A stretch of 25,217 nucleotides of DNA from IMG/VR virus record IMGVR_UViG_3300017706_000295, positions 1 through 25,217 of that record; one strand, given 5' to 3'. Both the position numbers and the translations under genes were made by a program. Below, piece by piece: positions 7,601-15,646 of the stretch (position 1 is its first letter; each line of letters opens with the position of its first letter). This stretch comes from a virus. The notes under the pieces were generated by a model. The model worked only from the letters and a program-made list of their open reading frames with translations. It did not search any database and was not told where the DNA came from.

Positions 7601-8570
7601 TTTCATGTTCATTTACTGCAGTGATTAAATCATTTGCTGTAGTATTTAATGTATAGTTACTTAAGTTGCCTCTTACAGCTGTTTCTAATTCGTTAACAGC
7701 TCCAACAACGTTTGAAGTAATACCAGTACCAAGAGATGTATGAGCACCTAACTCTGTTCTTAATTCTTCAATAGCATCTTGAAAACCAGTAGATGATAAC
7801 CCACTAAATATAACATTACCTGTACCATATAAATCTGTTTCATGCTCATTAATAGCAAGTACAGCATTACCTGCATCTGTTGTTAAATTTTCTGTTACAC
7901 CAATATCGTCTTGTAATTCGTTAATAGCATCTACTAAACTTGTAGCTATTATTTGAATTGAATCACCAACACTCGCAGGTGTTATAAGTTCTATAAGTAA
8001 ACCATGACTAGAATCTATTACAGTATTTGCATTAATGTTTCCAGCACCTATTCTTTTTGCTGCATCAGTATGAGGTATACCTAAGTTTTGACTGTTACTA
8101 AACGTTCCAGTAGTTGATTTAAATCTGATTGTTGTAGTATCTGCAGATAAAACAACTCCTGAGAATCCGCCTGATTGAGTAAGTACTGCATTTTCTACAA
8201 ACTCAGATGGTAATGTAGGTGAACCAGTTAATGTTACTTTTAAAGCATAATTAGGTACAATGTATTGATTTGCTAAAAGACCTTGTTCTAATTCAGTGCC
8301 TTCGCTCTTAACTCTTACAGCTCCAGTTCTAAATGCTTCAGCTACTCCAGTAGTTCTATCAATAGTTTGTTCTGGAAATACTTCAAATCTTCCAGATATT
8401 TCGAAAAGCTTTTGGTTTGCTGTAGCAGTAAACCCGTATGTTTTATCTGTAATATTGTTTGAGAAAAGTTTATTATCACCGACTTTATCGATTGAAAGTT
8501 CATTAGTTTTTTGTCTAAACTCTTCTAATGTATTTGCTTTTAATATTCTGATTTCGTCTCTTATAGCCAT
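4362..8570 (-). CDS. Giant tail fibre with C-terminal S74 intramolecular chaperone (1402 aa)
   Basis: A 1402-residue fibre protein. The N-terminal part (about 1-205) looks globular and includes a Gly/Ser/Thr insert (131-158, TQSGGFSGVV..IRFKSTTGTF). Residues 211-472 hold eleven 23-27-residue repeats of the form AINELxxxIG. Then comes a long beta-repeat shaft with shared modules: LPNDVTIGQDLSV, GDLTVNGTNTILNTATLEVED and SYGSGSAIPTFTVDAQGRL. Three copies of a GHVT/GHIT motif follow. The last 98 residues are a peptidase S74 chaperone with SSDERLKDNI at 1305-1314 and the GVIAQEVEKVVPEIV core. In the S74 family this domain trimerises the fibre and then cuts itself off. The ATG overlaps the stop of the 67-residue gene (TAATG) and has an AGG site upstream. 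Inferred role: trimeric receptor-binding fibre. Confidence 0.9.
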   Translation of the reverse strand: MAIRDEIRILKANTLEEFRQKTNELSIDKVGDNKLFSNNITDKTYGFTATANQKLFEISGRFEVFPEQTIDRTTGVAEAFRTGAVRVKSEGTELEQGLLANQYIVPNYALKVTLTGSPTLPSEFVENAVLTQSGGFSGVVLSADTTTIRFKSTTGTFSNSQNLGIPHTDAAKRIGAGNINANTVIDSSHGLLIELITPASVGDSIQIIATSLVDAINELQDDIGVTENLTTDAGNAVLAINEHETDLYGTGNVIFSGLSSTGFQDAIEELRTELGAHTSLGTGITSNVVGAVNELETAVRGNLSNYTLNTTANDLITAVNEHETDIGDMSLTTTAGDLTDAINELDALQGNNTLTTTGSTLTAAVNELDAELGTISSVAMGTSASTVSGAIAEIETQIGNIGITTIASGNNSITGALSQLHSELGSATLATSASTHTGAINEHEADIGNMTLTGLSATDISAGLRELASEKLDITNTTAGGQSLSGNINYTATGGKGTFDFGPGTVLDISDGTLLVSAAGGVANFGSAFLNLDGEVAQMGLQVDRDHITPSGSMTNHDVRLQWNEALVSSTAERAWQLVGMANNGSSNTADIVTFYNAKDLITNNAEAGISVTWDSTNQNFDFNVNDPTISLTGDVTGSATMTNLGNVSIATTIAANSIALGTDTVGNYVSTIAGTSNEIEVSGSGSETATVTIGLPNDVTIGQDLSVTRDLAITRNLTVGGNTTLGNQSSDTVSIPGDLTITGDLTVNGTNTILNTATLEVEDTLILTGTSSTEPTTGGFGIETKSFTGVGTHSNNASNVTGSHSIVYNFATDRWEADGSLILSAATQGTPKIENNNFESGDNLNFLEGTGMTLVTSKSGTTHSVSYANSDRGSMQVFYRSFDPDVGANAIASVNQGTLRVQGLTGITTRGATDKITFELDDTSVTAGSYGSGSAIPTFTVDAQGRLTGAGTVSVDTYSGWNLTVAGTDRGNISENERVSFTGGTSIDVAYSATNNNITFNHANTSSVGNINASGTTFVQDLTFDTHGHVTAASTGTFTLGNGTLTVQGTGVLGGSGTFSANQSGNGTISITHDNVSRGDSTSAQSRGYGQSFTVIDSVSSSSQGHITGVNTKTVTLPASDNTNTIPNNATISVSAGTSLTGGGSFTTDQSSNATITINHADTSSQGSVNNSGRTYIQDILLDTHGHITSITSATETVTNTNTVTQIREDSGAYRTGNITLQSGSNVSITEPSTGVFRITSTDTNTTYSNLNQFTNGPGYTTYSSNQATNNNSSVKFDALRVGDTTAAPANTIQCTGDVVAFASSDERLKDNISPITNSLEKVGQLKGYEFDWNDKQVVHSGHDVGVIAQEVEKVVPEIVETREHDGFKAVKYEKLVPLLINAINELKAEIEELKSINKKV
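4373..4380 (-). promoter_or_regulatory. T4-type late promoter TATAAATA inside the 3' end of the giant fibre gene
   Basis: An exact octamer overlapping the final codons (Ser-Ile-Asn) of the 1402-residue gene, 21 bases before the ATG of the 112-residue gene. The predicted start near 4367 leaves a leader of about 16 bases that still contains the AAGGA site. Confidence 0.65.
7155..7940 (-). repeat. Eleven coding repeats (AINEL..IG type) in the fibre
   Basis: Protein repeats at residues 211-472 of the giant fibre. The core Ala-Ile/Val-Asn-Glu-Leu/His recurs with alanines (or the equivalent Gly) near 215, 239, 266, 291, 318, 341, 364, 390, 416, 439 and 463. Each core is followed by an acidic heptad-like stretch and a Thr/Ser-rich beta turn such as LTTTAGDLTD. 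The spacing is 23-27 residues. The pattern suggests a segmented helical shaft alternating with short beta turns. Confidence 0.85.
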
Positions 8571-8773
8571 TATTTACTACCTAATTTTTTTATAATCTTT
8601 TTAAGTTCTTCTATATCTGATTTCATTTTTTCGATTTCAGTATCTTTATCTGCTAACTTAGCTAGTTGCTCTCTTCTATTAGAAAAGGCCGAACTATTAG
8701 TATTTATAACTGCGTTCGTAACTGTATCCTTTTCGAAATCAGGAAGTTCATTTACTTTTTTCTTACTTGGCAT
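8570..8773 (-). CDS. Small coiled-coil protein (67 aa) upstream of the giant fibre
   Basis: A 67-residue charged protein. The N-terminus is basic (MPSKKKVNELPDF) and the second half is a predicted coiled coil (LADKDTEIEKMK, then DIEELKKIIKKLGSK). Its last heptads resemble the coiled coil that ends the giant fibre (EIEELKSINKK). It has an AGGA site 7 bases before ATG, lies 8 bases after the 1744-residue gene, and its stop overlaps the start of the fibre gene, so the two are translationally coupled. No known family is recognised. Inferred: a fibre-associated structural or assembly helper. Confidence 0.7.
   Translation of the reverse strand: MPSKKKVNELPDFEKDTVTNAVINTNSSAFSNRREQLAKLADKDTEIEKMKSDIEELKKIIKKLGSK
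8701..8708 (-). promoter_or_regulatory. Possible late promoter TATAAATA inside the 67-aa gene
   Basis: An exact octamer, but it is formed by the codons for Ile-Asn-Thr in the middle of a gene and lies about 130 bases from the giant fibre start. It could give the fibre an extra late transcript or be a chance match in AT-rich coding DNA. Confidence 0.3.
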
Positions 8774-8781
8774 TATAATTC

Positions 8782-11700
8782 CTATGTTGCACAGATTGCT
8801 CTAAAATCTTTTATTCTTGGTGGAGTAGAAGATACTGTTGATCGTAATACTATTTTAAACTGTATAGTACCAAAACTACCTGTTGGGTCTATATCATATC
8901 TTACTTCAGAAAAACCTGTTTCATTAACTGGTATTTCTTCTACTGGAGAAGCTGCAACGAATGCTACATCATTAATGTTTGAAGATGAACCACCTTCTAA
9001 TGTTCTAAAGTATAAATCAATATTTGCTGAACCTGGTCTACTTGCATTTAAGAAAATAGTTGCAGTATCAGCTTCTTCATTAAGTTCTACCTTTTTAGTA
9101 ATATATCTTGTAAGTTCTGCTCCGCCTGAAGTTACTGCTTCAGAACCACCGTTTGAACCAACGATATTTTGTATTGTATGTACTGAAGCTCTGTTCATGT
9201 CTAACACAGGAGATAAAGCTTCATTTGTTGTACTGAGTACACATCTTAATGAAAGTGACTTATTACTACTCATATTGTTTGATTCTTGTATTGAAGAACC
9301 AATCATTTTTGGAGCGTCAAATACATAGTTCTTGTTAGGTAATATCTCGAATTCGTTTGATGGCTGATGAGCTGCCTCTGAACCATCGATACTTTGTGAG
9401 CTATAAATTGTAGCAAAGAATCTAATAGTTGTACCTGGTATTTGTAAGTTTTGAAGCACTGGATACATAACGTCAATATGTCTATTTTCAGTTGCTGTTA
9501 CAGCTGAACCACCGCCAGCTCCTGTTGCTGTTGCGTTATTACTACCTGTTGCAGTAATTGTATAACTATCATGAGTAATATTTGATATTGTATATGTACC
9601 ATCAATATCGCTACCTGTAATACCATTAGTATTTGCTGAACCATCTATTGTTACTTTAGATGCTGAATCATGCATACCATGATTTTTATGAGTAACTGTA
9701 ATTACTTTAGAACCACTTGTTGTTGAGAGTGGATTACCTACAAGTTTACGTACTGGTAATATATCATTTACTAATGTAATTTCAGCTGATGAACCAGTGA
9801 AAGAAGCTCTGTTTAATTTAAACTTAAGATCTTTGCTTTGTTCTGGAGTCCATGTTGAAGCATTTTGAGATGTAAAGAATACACCACCGTATGGTTGCTT
9901 TGTAATCCTTTCAGCAGTATTTGTTAAATCTTGACCACCCATTTCAGCTACATATACTTCATAGTTATCACATTGAGATGTAATTACAATTGCATATTCT
10001 GTATCTTGAGCTAAATAAACTGGATAATCAAATGCGAAGTTTGTTGCAGCTGATGCATCAGCTGATATATTAACTGATGATGGATATAAAATCTTATCAG
10101 CACCTGGTACTATTCTTTGTGTAGGTGTACCATTTTGAGTTGTTCTTATAGTTACTCGTACTGGTATAGCAGCATCTTTTTTCTTAAAGAATAAATCAAC
10201 TGATTTTGAAAAGATACCACCTTGTTTATCTATTAATATAGTTTCTGCTAATGGGTCTACCCATTCAGTTGTTTCAGATACTTGACTATCTACTATAGTT
10301 CTATCATCGTTTAATTCTGATTGAACTAATCTTGGAACTTTTGTTGATACCACTCGGCTCTCAACAGATTCTAATAATCCTTGAGCATGATACTGAGCTT
10401 CGGCATAGGTTGTTTCGCTATCCTTATTGTTTGTAGAACTATCTGTAAGTCTAAATTCTCTTACACCAGTCTGGAACTTAAGCGCGGCATTTCTTGGTAT
10501 GATAAACGAACCTTCCACTATGCCCGAAGCGTCTGTAATTAAATTGCTATTTGATGGATGAACTGTTGTTCCTTCAAATGTATCTACACTTGTTTGATCT
10601 GAGAATTCAGCAAAGCTTTCTTCTGCGCAGAAATTAGTAACGTTTACACTGTCAAAGAATGCATAAACCTGTGTACCTGGTTTCAGTAATTGAGCTTTAA
10701 AGAATACTTTTCTCGATCTGATAAATGGTACAAAGTTAACTTCAACAACTCTTGTTCCATCTGTTCTTTGTACTGTATCAAATGCTAAATCTGTTCTTAA
10801 TCCTGATCTTGATTGGTTTTGAGTTGTTGTTCTTGTTGTAGTTGTAGTTTGACTTATGCCAAATCTACCGGTACCTGATATACCAAAGATTCCTTCTTCT
10901 ATAGCTAATCCTCTTCCTCTTAGGTCTACTCTATTACCAGTTTCTCTTGTATCAGAATCAACTTCAACTCCAGTCCAGTTTGTTTCCCATTCGTTCCAAA
11001 CTGTTCCAAGTATACCTGTTTCTTCCGCCATTTGAGCAAACTGTTCGTAAGCTGATGAATCATCAATAATAACATTAGGTCTTACGTCTGTCTCTTTCCA
11101 TTCGTCTCCTTCTGGAGAAAGCTCTATTGTACCTGCCCAACTAAATACATTATATGGATTTACATTTGAAGCAAATGATGAATAAGGCTGATTAATATAG
11201 TTTGTAGATGTATGAGGTAAAGTAACTATTGAACCATTTTTAACTGCTGTTCCTGAGTCACTTGATTTTCTTACTAAGTTTACATTTCTTTCATCAAACC
11301 TAGGTCTTAATAAACCATTTATTTTATCAATTGATGCAGAATAGTCTGGATTACTTGAATCTGCTATATTATGACCTTTAAATCCATCTACTATAAATCC
11401 ATTTTTTAATCTTGAGAATCCGCTACCATCAAAAAGTTCTACATCAGCAGCACTCTGTTCGAGTAAAGATAATGATGTATAATATTCTAGGTTTTTAATT
11501 CTTTTATCAAGAGAACCAATATCTCTCATTGTATATCTTCTATTGTCTATAATTTCTGGTTTAACATCATCAATAGTAAATATGTAAGGATTTAATTTTA
11601 AGTTGTATATGCCCATAGCATCTTCAGGAGTTTCTGGAGCTTTAGGATTTAAACTTGGTACACCAATTTCTGTTTTAAATTCACCTTTACGTGTAATATA

Positions 11701-14016
11701 AAGTTTATCAATTCTTGGCATAAAGTGAGTAACTTCAGCGATTGCAGCATGACCTGGTTTAGGTGGCTGAGGATTCGAAGCTCCTGTTGCTGTAAAGTTA
11801 TTTGCAGCATCTGCTTTTCTTGGTCTAAAGTCTAAACAATCTCTTAATTGTACAAGACCTTGTTGACTACTAAATGCAGTAATTGTATCATAATCAGCTG
11901 TTGGATATGAATCAACTGTAAAGTAATCTCCTGAACCATGCTCATAAAAATCAAATGTAACTACTATGTTACCAGATGGAGTAGAGAATCCTGGCTTAAG
12001 ACTTATTTTACCAATGTCATAGAAGTTATCTCTTTGACCATTATCTAATGTAAATCTTTCTGTAATATCTACTGATTGAGCATCAACAACTGAAACGATT
12101 CTTATAATATCTGCTTTATCTAAACTTAATAAACCACTTGCAAGAGCTCCTGTTTTAGTAGAGTTATTACTTCTTGTTTTTGTTTTGTGTAAAAGGTTTT
12201 TCTGGACATCTGCCATAACCTTTAATGTAGTTGAACCAGGTGCGACTCCACTTACATTACTAAATGTTAACGATGTAGAACCGTCACCGCCTGATGATAT
12301 TGTTGGGGTTACATCAATAACTCCTGCTCCGAGTGAAGCTGAGATCGATGATGTATTAACAAATGTACCTTGACCTGAAGCGATACTTATTGTAGAACCA
12401 TTTGTTTCAAATAATTGTTTTACAACATATACAGTATCTACGACTGATGCGTTTGCAGCGGTGTAAAGAGTCTTAACAGCTGAATATGGAAGTTTAAATA
12501 CTAATCCATTATTACCAACATCAAATAAATTACCAACTGATGCTAAGTCACCAATAAAGTTTTGTGTTGTACCTGTTTGATTAATACTTCTTACAGCACT
12601 AAATGTTCCTGATGTCATACTGATATCAAATAAGTAAAGTCTTAATTCAGTACCTATATATTCTATTGACCTTGCTCTTGCAGTACCAACAACTGAACCA
12701 CCTTGGCCTGTTGCGTTATGTAAATTTAATGTTGCAAACTCATTTACATCTGGCATACCCTTTACAGTTGATGCGTTTAATTTAACATAGTTACCTACTG
12801 GTATACTTGTTGTTGCAACGTTAACGTTATTAGTAGCATTTACGCCTCTTGGCTTTTCTACAATAACATTTTTAGTTGTATTATTTTGAACTCTAAATCC
12901 TTTAACATAAGCTACTGATGGGTCAACACCAATTACTAATCTATCATTACCAAATGTTGTAGCAGCACCTGTGTTACCAGCATCTCCATCAGCTATAATT
13001 TCAGCTGTTGTTCTAAAACCATCATTAGTACCATCATTAAGATACTCTCTCTTTTGTATTTGAAAAGGTTCTACAACATAGTCGCCTGATTCTTCAAAGG
13101 TTCTTCTTGCTAATCTTTCTGTTAACTCAGTATCTCCAGTTTTATCTGTTTTATCTACTGATGTTTTTCCATCTTCTACAACAACAAGTGTAATATAACT
13201 ATCTTCAGTTCTTGAAGCAAAGCTTAAAGGTTCTTTAATAAGTGTTGTAGCAATTTTATATCTTGTTGCACCTGGTGCTGCAGTATTTGGAACACCTTGA
13301 GCGTTATCAAGTAAAGTAGTATCTGTAGTAGAATCAACGACTGATTCAGTAACTTTTAAACCTATAATATAGTTTGGTGTGTTTGTATATTTGTCTAATA
13401 TTAAAGAACCAGCTGGAACATATGCAAATGTACCTGCAATAAAATATACACCTTCTTCTATATTAATTGATGAACCGAAACCAGTAGGCGTTGATATTGA
13501 AGACCCTGAGCCTCCACCAACTTTACCATATCTTACTGTAGTTGCGTCTGAACTTAACTCTTCTCCAGCTGCAAAGGCTGTTGTAGTATTATTAGTACCA
13601 GAGTTTGTATATTTAACATACAAAGTAGCTGGATCTGAACCACTTGCTGCAATAGCTTCTACAACTGTAGCAGTTACTCCAGTTGTAGCACCAGTAATTT
13701 TTGTACCTACAAATTCTGATAGATAATTATCTGCATTTAATGCACCGGCTGTACTATGAGTAAATGATGATTCTATTTTTATAAAATCATATTTTACGTT
13801 TAAAGTAACTTTACCATTTACAACTCTTGAACCATCTTTAAACGCGAATTGACCATAACGATCAATTTGAGCTTGTAATGCTGTTTGTAATTGAGTAAGT
13901 TCTCTTGCTTGAACTGAATAACCTGGTCTAAAAAGTATGCGATGATAATTCTTTGTTTCGTCAAAGTCATCGTAATACGGGGCTATGCTATAATTTTTTA
14001 CTACTGTTGTTGCCAT
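8782..14016 (-). CDS. Very large DUF4815-type tail/baseplate structural protein (1744 aa)
   Basis: A 1744-residue protein. The N-terminus carries the DUF4815 signature: YYDDFDETKNYHRILFRPGY at 14-33 followed by QARELTQLQ. A KITGATTGVTATVVEA module follows, of the kind inserted in many marine phage proteins. Later regions include a long predicted beta/helical body, a Thr-rich linker (TTTTTRTTTQNQSRSG), a SVDLFFKKKDAAIPVRVTIR jelly-roll-like segment, and an Ig-like insert around residues 1424-1512 with THKNHGMHDSASKVTIDGS. No T4 protein of this form is obvious. It stands after gp8, where T4 has gp9-gp12. Inferred: baseplate-to-fibre connector or peripheral baseplate protein. It has its own late promoter and an AGGAAGAG site. 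Function has not been determined from sequence. Confidence 0.8.
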   Translation of the reverse strand: MATTVVKNYSIAPYYDDFDETKNYHRILFRPGYSVQARELTQLQTALQAQIDRYGQFAFKDGSRVVNGKVTLNVKYDFIKIESSFTHSTAGALNADNYLSEFVGTKITGATTGVTATVVEAIAASGSDPATLYVKYTNSGTNNTTTAFAAGEELSSDATTVRYGKVGGGSGSSISTPTGFGSSINIEEGVYFIAGTFAYVPAGSLILDKYTNTPNYIIGLKVTESVVDSTTDTTLLDNAQGVPNTAAPGATRYKIATTLIKEPLSFASRTEDSYITLVVVEDGKTSVDKTDKTGDTELTERLARRTFEESGDYVVEPFQIQKREYLNDGTNDGFRTTAEIIADGDAGNTGAATTFGNDRLVIGVDPSVAYVKGFRVQNNTTKNVIVEKPRGVNATNNVNVATTSIPVGNYVKLNASTVKGMPDVNEFATLNLHNATGQGGSVVGTARARSIEYIGTELRLYLFDISMTSGTFSAVRSINQTGTTQNFIGDLASVGNLFDVGNNGLVFKLPYSAVKTLYTAANASVVDTVYVVKQLFETNGSTISIASGQGTFVNTSSISASLGAGVIDVTPTISSGGDGSTSLTFSNVSGVAPGSTTLKVMADVQKNLLHKTKTRSNNSTKTGALASGLLSLDKADIIRIVSVVDAQSVDITERFTLDNGQRDNFYDIGKISLKPGFSTPSGNIVVTFDFYEHGSGDYFTVDSYPTADYDTITAFSSQQGLVQLRDCLDFRPRKADAANNFTATGASNPQPPKPGHAAIAEVTHFMPRIDKLYITRKGEFKTEIGVPSLNPKAPETPEDAMGIYNLKLNPYIFTIDDVKPEIIDNRRYTMRDIGSLDKRIKNLEYYTSLSLLEQSAADVELFDGSGFSRLKNGFIVDGFKGHNIADSSNPDYSASIDKINGLLRPRFDERNVNLVRKSSDSGTAVKNGSIVTLPHTSTNYINQPYSSFASNVNPYNVFSWAGTIELSPEGDEWKETDVRPNVIIDDSSAYEQFAQMAEETGILGTVWNEWETNWTGVEVDSDTRETGNRVDLRGRGLAIEEGIFGISGTGRFGISQTTTTTRTTTQNQSRSGLRTDLAFDTVQRTDGTRVVEVNFVPFIRSRKVFFKAQLLKPGTQVYAFFDSVNVTNFCAEESFAEFSDQTSVDTFEGTTVHPSNSNLITDASGIVEGSFIIPRNAALKFQTGVREFRLTDSSTNNKDSETTYAEAQYHAQGLLESVESRVVSTKVPRLVQSELNDDRTIVDSQVSETTEWVDPLAETILIDKQGGIFSKSVDLFFKKKDAAIPVRVTIRTTQNGTPTQRIVPGADKILYPSSVNISADASAATNFAFDYPVYLAQDTEYAIVITSQCDNYEVYVAEMGGQDLTNTAERITKQPYGGVFFTSQNASTWTPEQSKDLKFKLNRASFTGSSAEITLVNDILPVRKLVGNPLSTTSGSKVITVTHKNHGMHDSASKVTIDGSANTNGITGSDIDGTYTISNITHDSYTITATGSNNATATGAGGGSAVTATENRHIDVMYPVLQNLQIPGTTIRFFATIYSSQSIDGSEAAHQPSNEFEILPNKNYVFDAPKMIGSSIQESNNMSSNKSLSLRCVLSTTNEALSPVLDMNRASVHTIQNIVGSNGGSEAVTSGGAELTRYITKKVELNEEADTATIFLNASRPGSANIDLYFRTLEGGSSSNINDVAFVAASPVEEIPVNETGFSEVRYDIDPTGSFGTIQFKIVLRSTVSSTPPRIKDFRAICAT

Positions 14017-14035
14017 AAATCTCTCTTCCTAATAT

Positions 14036-14043
14036 TATTTATA
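14036..14043 (-). promoter_or_regulatory. T4-type late promoter TATAAATA before the 1744-aa gene
   Basis: An exact octamer abutting the TAA stop of the gp8-like gene, 19 bases before the ATG at 14016. The expected start near 14030 coincides with the first base of the AGGAAGAG ribosome site, so the leader would be only about 14 bases. Confidence 0.75.
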
Positions 14044-15630
14044 TTAGAATTCTATAATTACTTTTATATCTTCAATTTGGGTTGCGGTTCTACTAATAGG
14101 GTCTCTATTTTCTAAGAAAAGAATTTCACCTGAAGCTCTATCAACTTCTGGAATACCAAGTGCATTTGATGTTGCAAGAGGTTTATCAGCTGAACTTGTT
14201 TGCCCTACAACGTCTTCTCCGTCTTGGAATAGCGTATAACCAGTTTTATCATTTTGATGATATCTTAGATATCCATTAGATTCGTCTATTTCTACAATAT
14301 ATGCTTGTGCGCCTGATGTTTCACCCACCATTAATTCGTCTACTGCAAAAGCTGCAGCGTCTGCTGTTACTGCAAGATCAAGATAAGAAGTTGCTTTTAA
14401 AGTATCAGCTGTTGCAATGTTACCTGCAAGTGGCGTAGCGTTATAATTTCTTGGTTGATTAAGTAACATAATTTGTCTAAAATCATTACCTACTGTGATA
14501 TCACCACCATCATTACCATCTAGTTTAGAATTTAATGACATAAAGAATCCACCAAGTTCTCTTACTGGGTCAACTCCGTGTCCTGCTTTAGGAGCAAGAA
14601 CTCCTCTTGCTGCTGCGTCTGAACCACCGCCTCCAAGAAAAGTAATATCAAGTACGCTATAATTAGTACCTTTATTGTTAACTACTACTGATGATACAAC
14701 TGAACCAGATAATACCGCTGTTGCTGTTGCGCCTGTACCATCACCACTTACTAATACAGTTGGAGCTGAACTATATCCAGTTCCACCAGCTGTTACCTCG
14801 ATTCTTTCAACTCCAGCTGCTGTTATAGAATCTCTTGAAGCTTTTTGGTTAAGGTATTGAGCATAATCTGCTTCTGATAAAACAGCTTCTGCATCAGAGT
14901 CTTGAGCATATGCAAATGTAAGTATATCTGCAGCTGATAAAGTTTGAGCTGTAGATAAAGTAAGAACTGAACCATTGATTGCTGAAACAGTTGGAGTACC
15001 TGATATATTAGAACCTGTTACTGTCATACCTGTATGAATTTTAAAATTAGTCTCAGTAAGAGTTACAATAGTTGCTGAACTTGTAGTTACTGAAACTGTT
15101 CCACTTGCACTTAAAGAAACTGTTTTAACTGGCATATAACTATTTGTTAAGAATTTTTCAGCGTCAGCTACTGAGATAGTAAACATGTATTTCCATGTAT
15201 AACCATCTGATTCTGCAGTTGGAGCAGTTAATGTTTGAGTTGGCTGAATGCTTGAAGCTCCACCGCCAGCCTTAATACATTTATATACTTTAAATTCTGA
15301 TGTGACTATGTAAAAGTCTTTATCAAAAATAGCTGCGTCATCTGAATCCCATGCATAGTATGAATTACCTGATGTCCAAGTATGTCTTGGTACTACATGT
15401 GATATATCAGTTGCTACAATTTTCTTCATAGCAATTAGGTTTGCTCTTGCTTCTCCTAAATTATCTAGGTTATCACCTGGAGTAAATGGAGTAGTATCAG
15501 TAGTATCTGAAGTCGTTAATGACCAGACGTCTGATTTACCTATTGATACGTAAACACTTGAACCGTCTACTTGGTCTTTAAAGTGTTGAGCGTTTAAAGT
15601 TCTAAAATTTGATGTTACTATTGCTGCCAT
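14044..15630 (-). CDS. gp8: Baseplate wedge protein gp8-like, with inserted modules (528 aa)
   Basis: Homologue of T4 gp8, the wedge protein that binds gp7 and gp10 in T4. Supporting matches are the start AAIVTSNFRTLNAQHF, the VYVSIGKSDVWS stretch (26-37), VVPRHTW at 79-85 (T4 has IPRRDW) and DGYTWKYMF at 142-150 (T4 has DGYVWEYLF). At 528 residues it is far longer than T4 gp8 (334). Two insertions explain this. An Ig-like module covers about 171-245 (TLTETNFKIHTGMTVTGSNI, TLSTAQTLSA). A GGTGYSSAPTVLVSGDGTG module covers about 275-340 and is shared with the preceding wedge gene. It has a GAGAG site 8 bases upstream and a late promoter 51 bases upstream. Confidence 0.87.
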   Translation of the reverse strand: MAAIVTSNFRTLNAQHFKDQVDGSSVYVSIGKSDVWSLTTSDTTDTTPFTPGDNLDNLGEARANLIAMKKIVATDISHVVPRHTWTSGNSYYAWDSDDAAIFDKDFYIVTSEFKVYKCIKAGGGASSIQPTQTLTAPTAESDGYTWKYMFTISVADAEKFLTNSYMPVKTVSLSASGTVSVTTSSATIVTLTETNFKIHTGMTVTGSNISGTPTVSAINGSVLTLSTAQTLSAADILTFAYAQDSDAEAVLSEADYAQYLNQKASRDSITAAGVERIEVTAGGTGYSSAPTVLVSGDGTGATATAVLSGSVVSSVVVNNKGTNYSVLDITFLGGGGSDAAARGVLAPKAGHGVDPVRELGGFFMSLNSKLDGNDGGDITVGNDFRQIMLLNQPRNYNATPLAGNIATADTLKATSYLDLAVTADAAAFAVDELMVGETSGAQAYIVEIDESNGYLRYHQNDKTGYTLFQDGEDVVGQTSSADKPLATSNALGIPEVDRASGEILFLENRDPISRTATQIEDIKVIIEF

Positions 15631-15646
15631 GCTGCTTCTCTCGTTG

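Noticed and set aside
7155-7940. CRISPR-like array suggested by regular similar words
   Set aside because: The repeats are protein-level, degenerate in DNA, in one frame, and part of a fibre shaft; there are no constant repeats with unique spacers.
8666-9328. Long plus-strand open frame of 220 codons
   Set aside because: It lies antisense to the 67-aa and 1744-aa genes, has no plausible protein pattern or ribosome site, and reflects the AT-rich codon use of the opposite strand.
13379-13726. Plus-strand open frame of 115 codons
   Set aside because: Antisense shadow of the N-terminal part of the 1744-aa protein.
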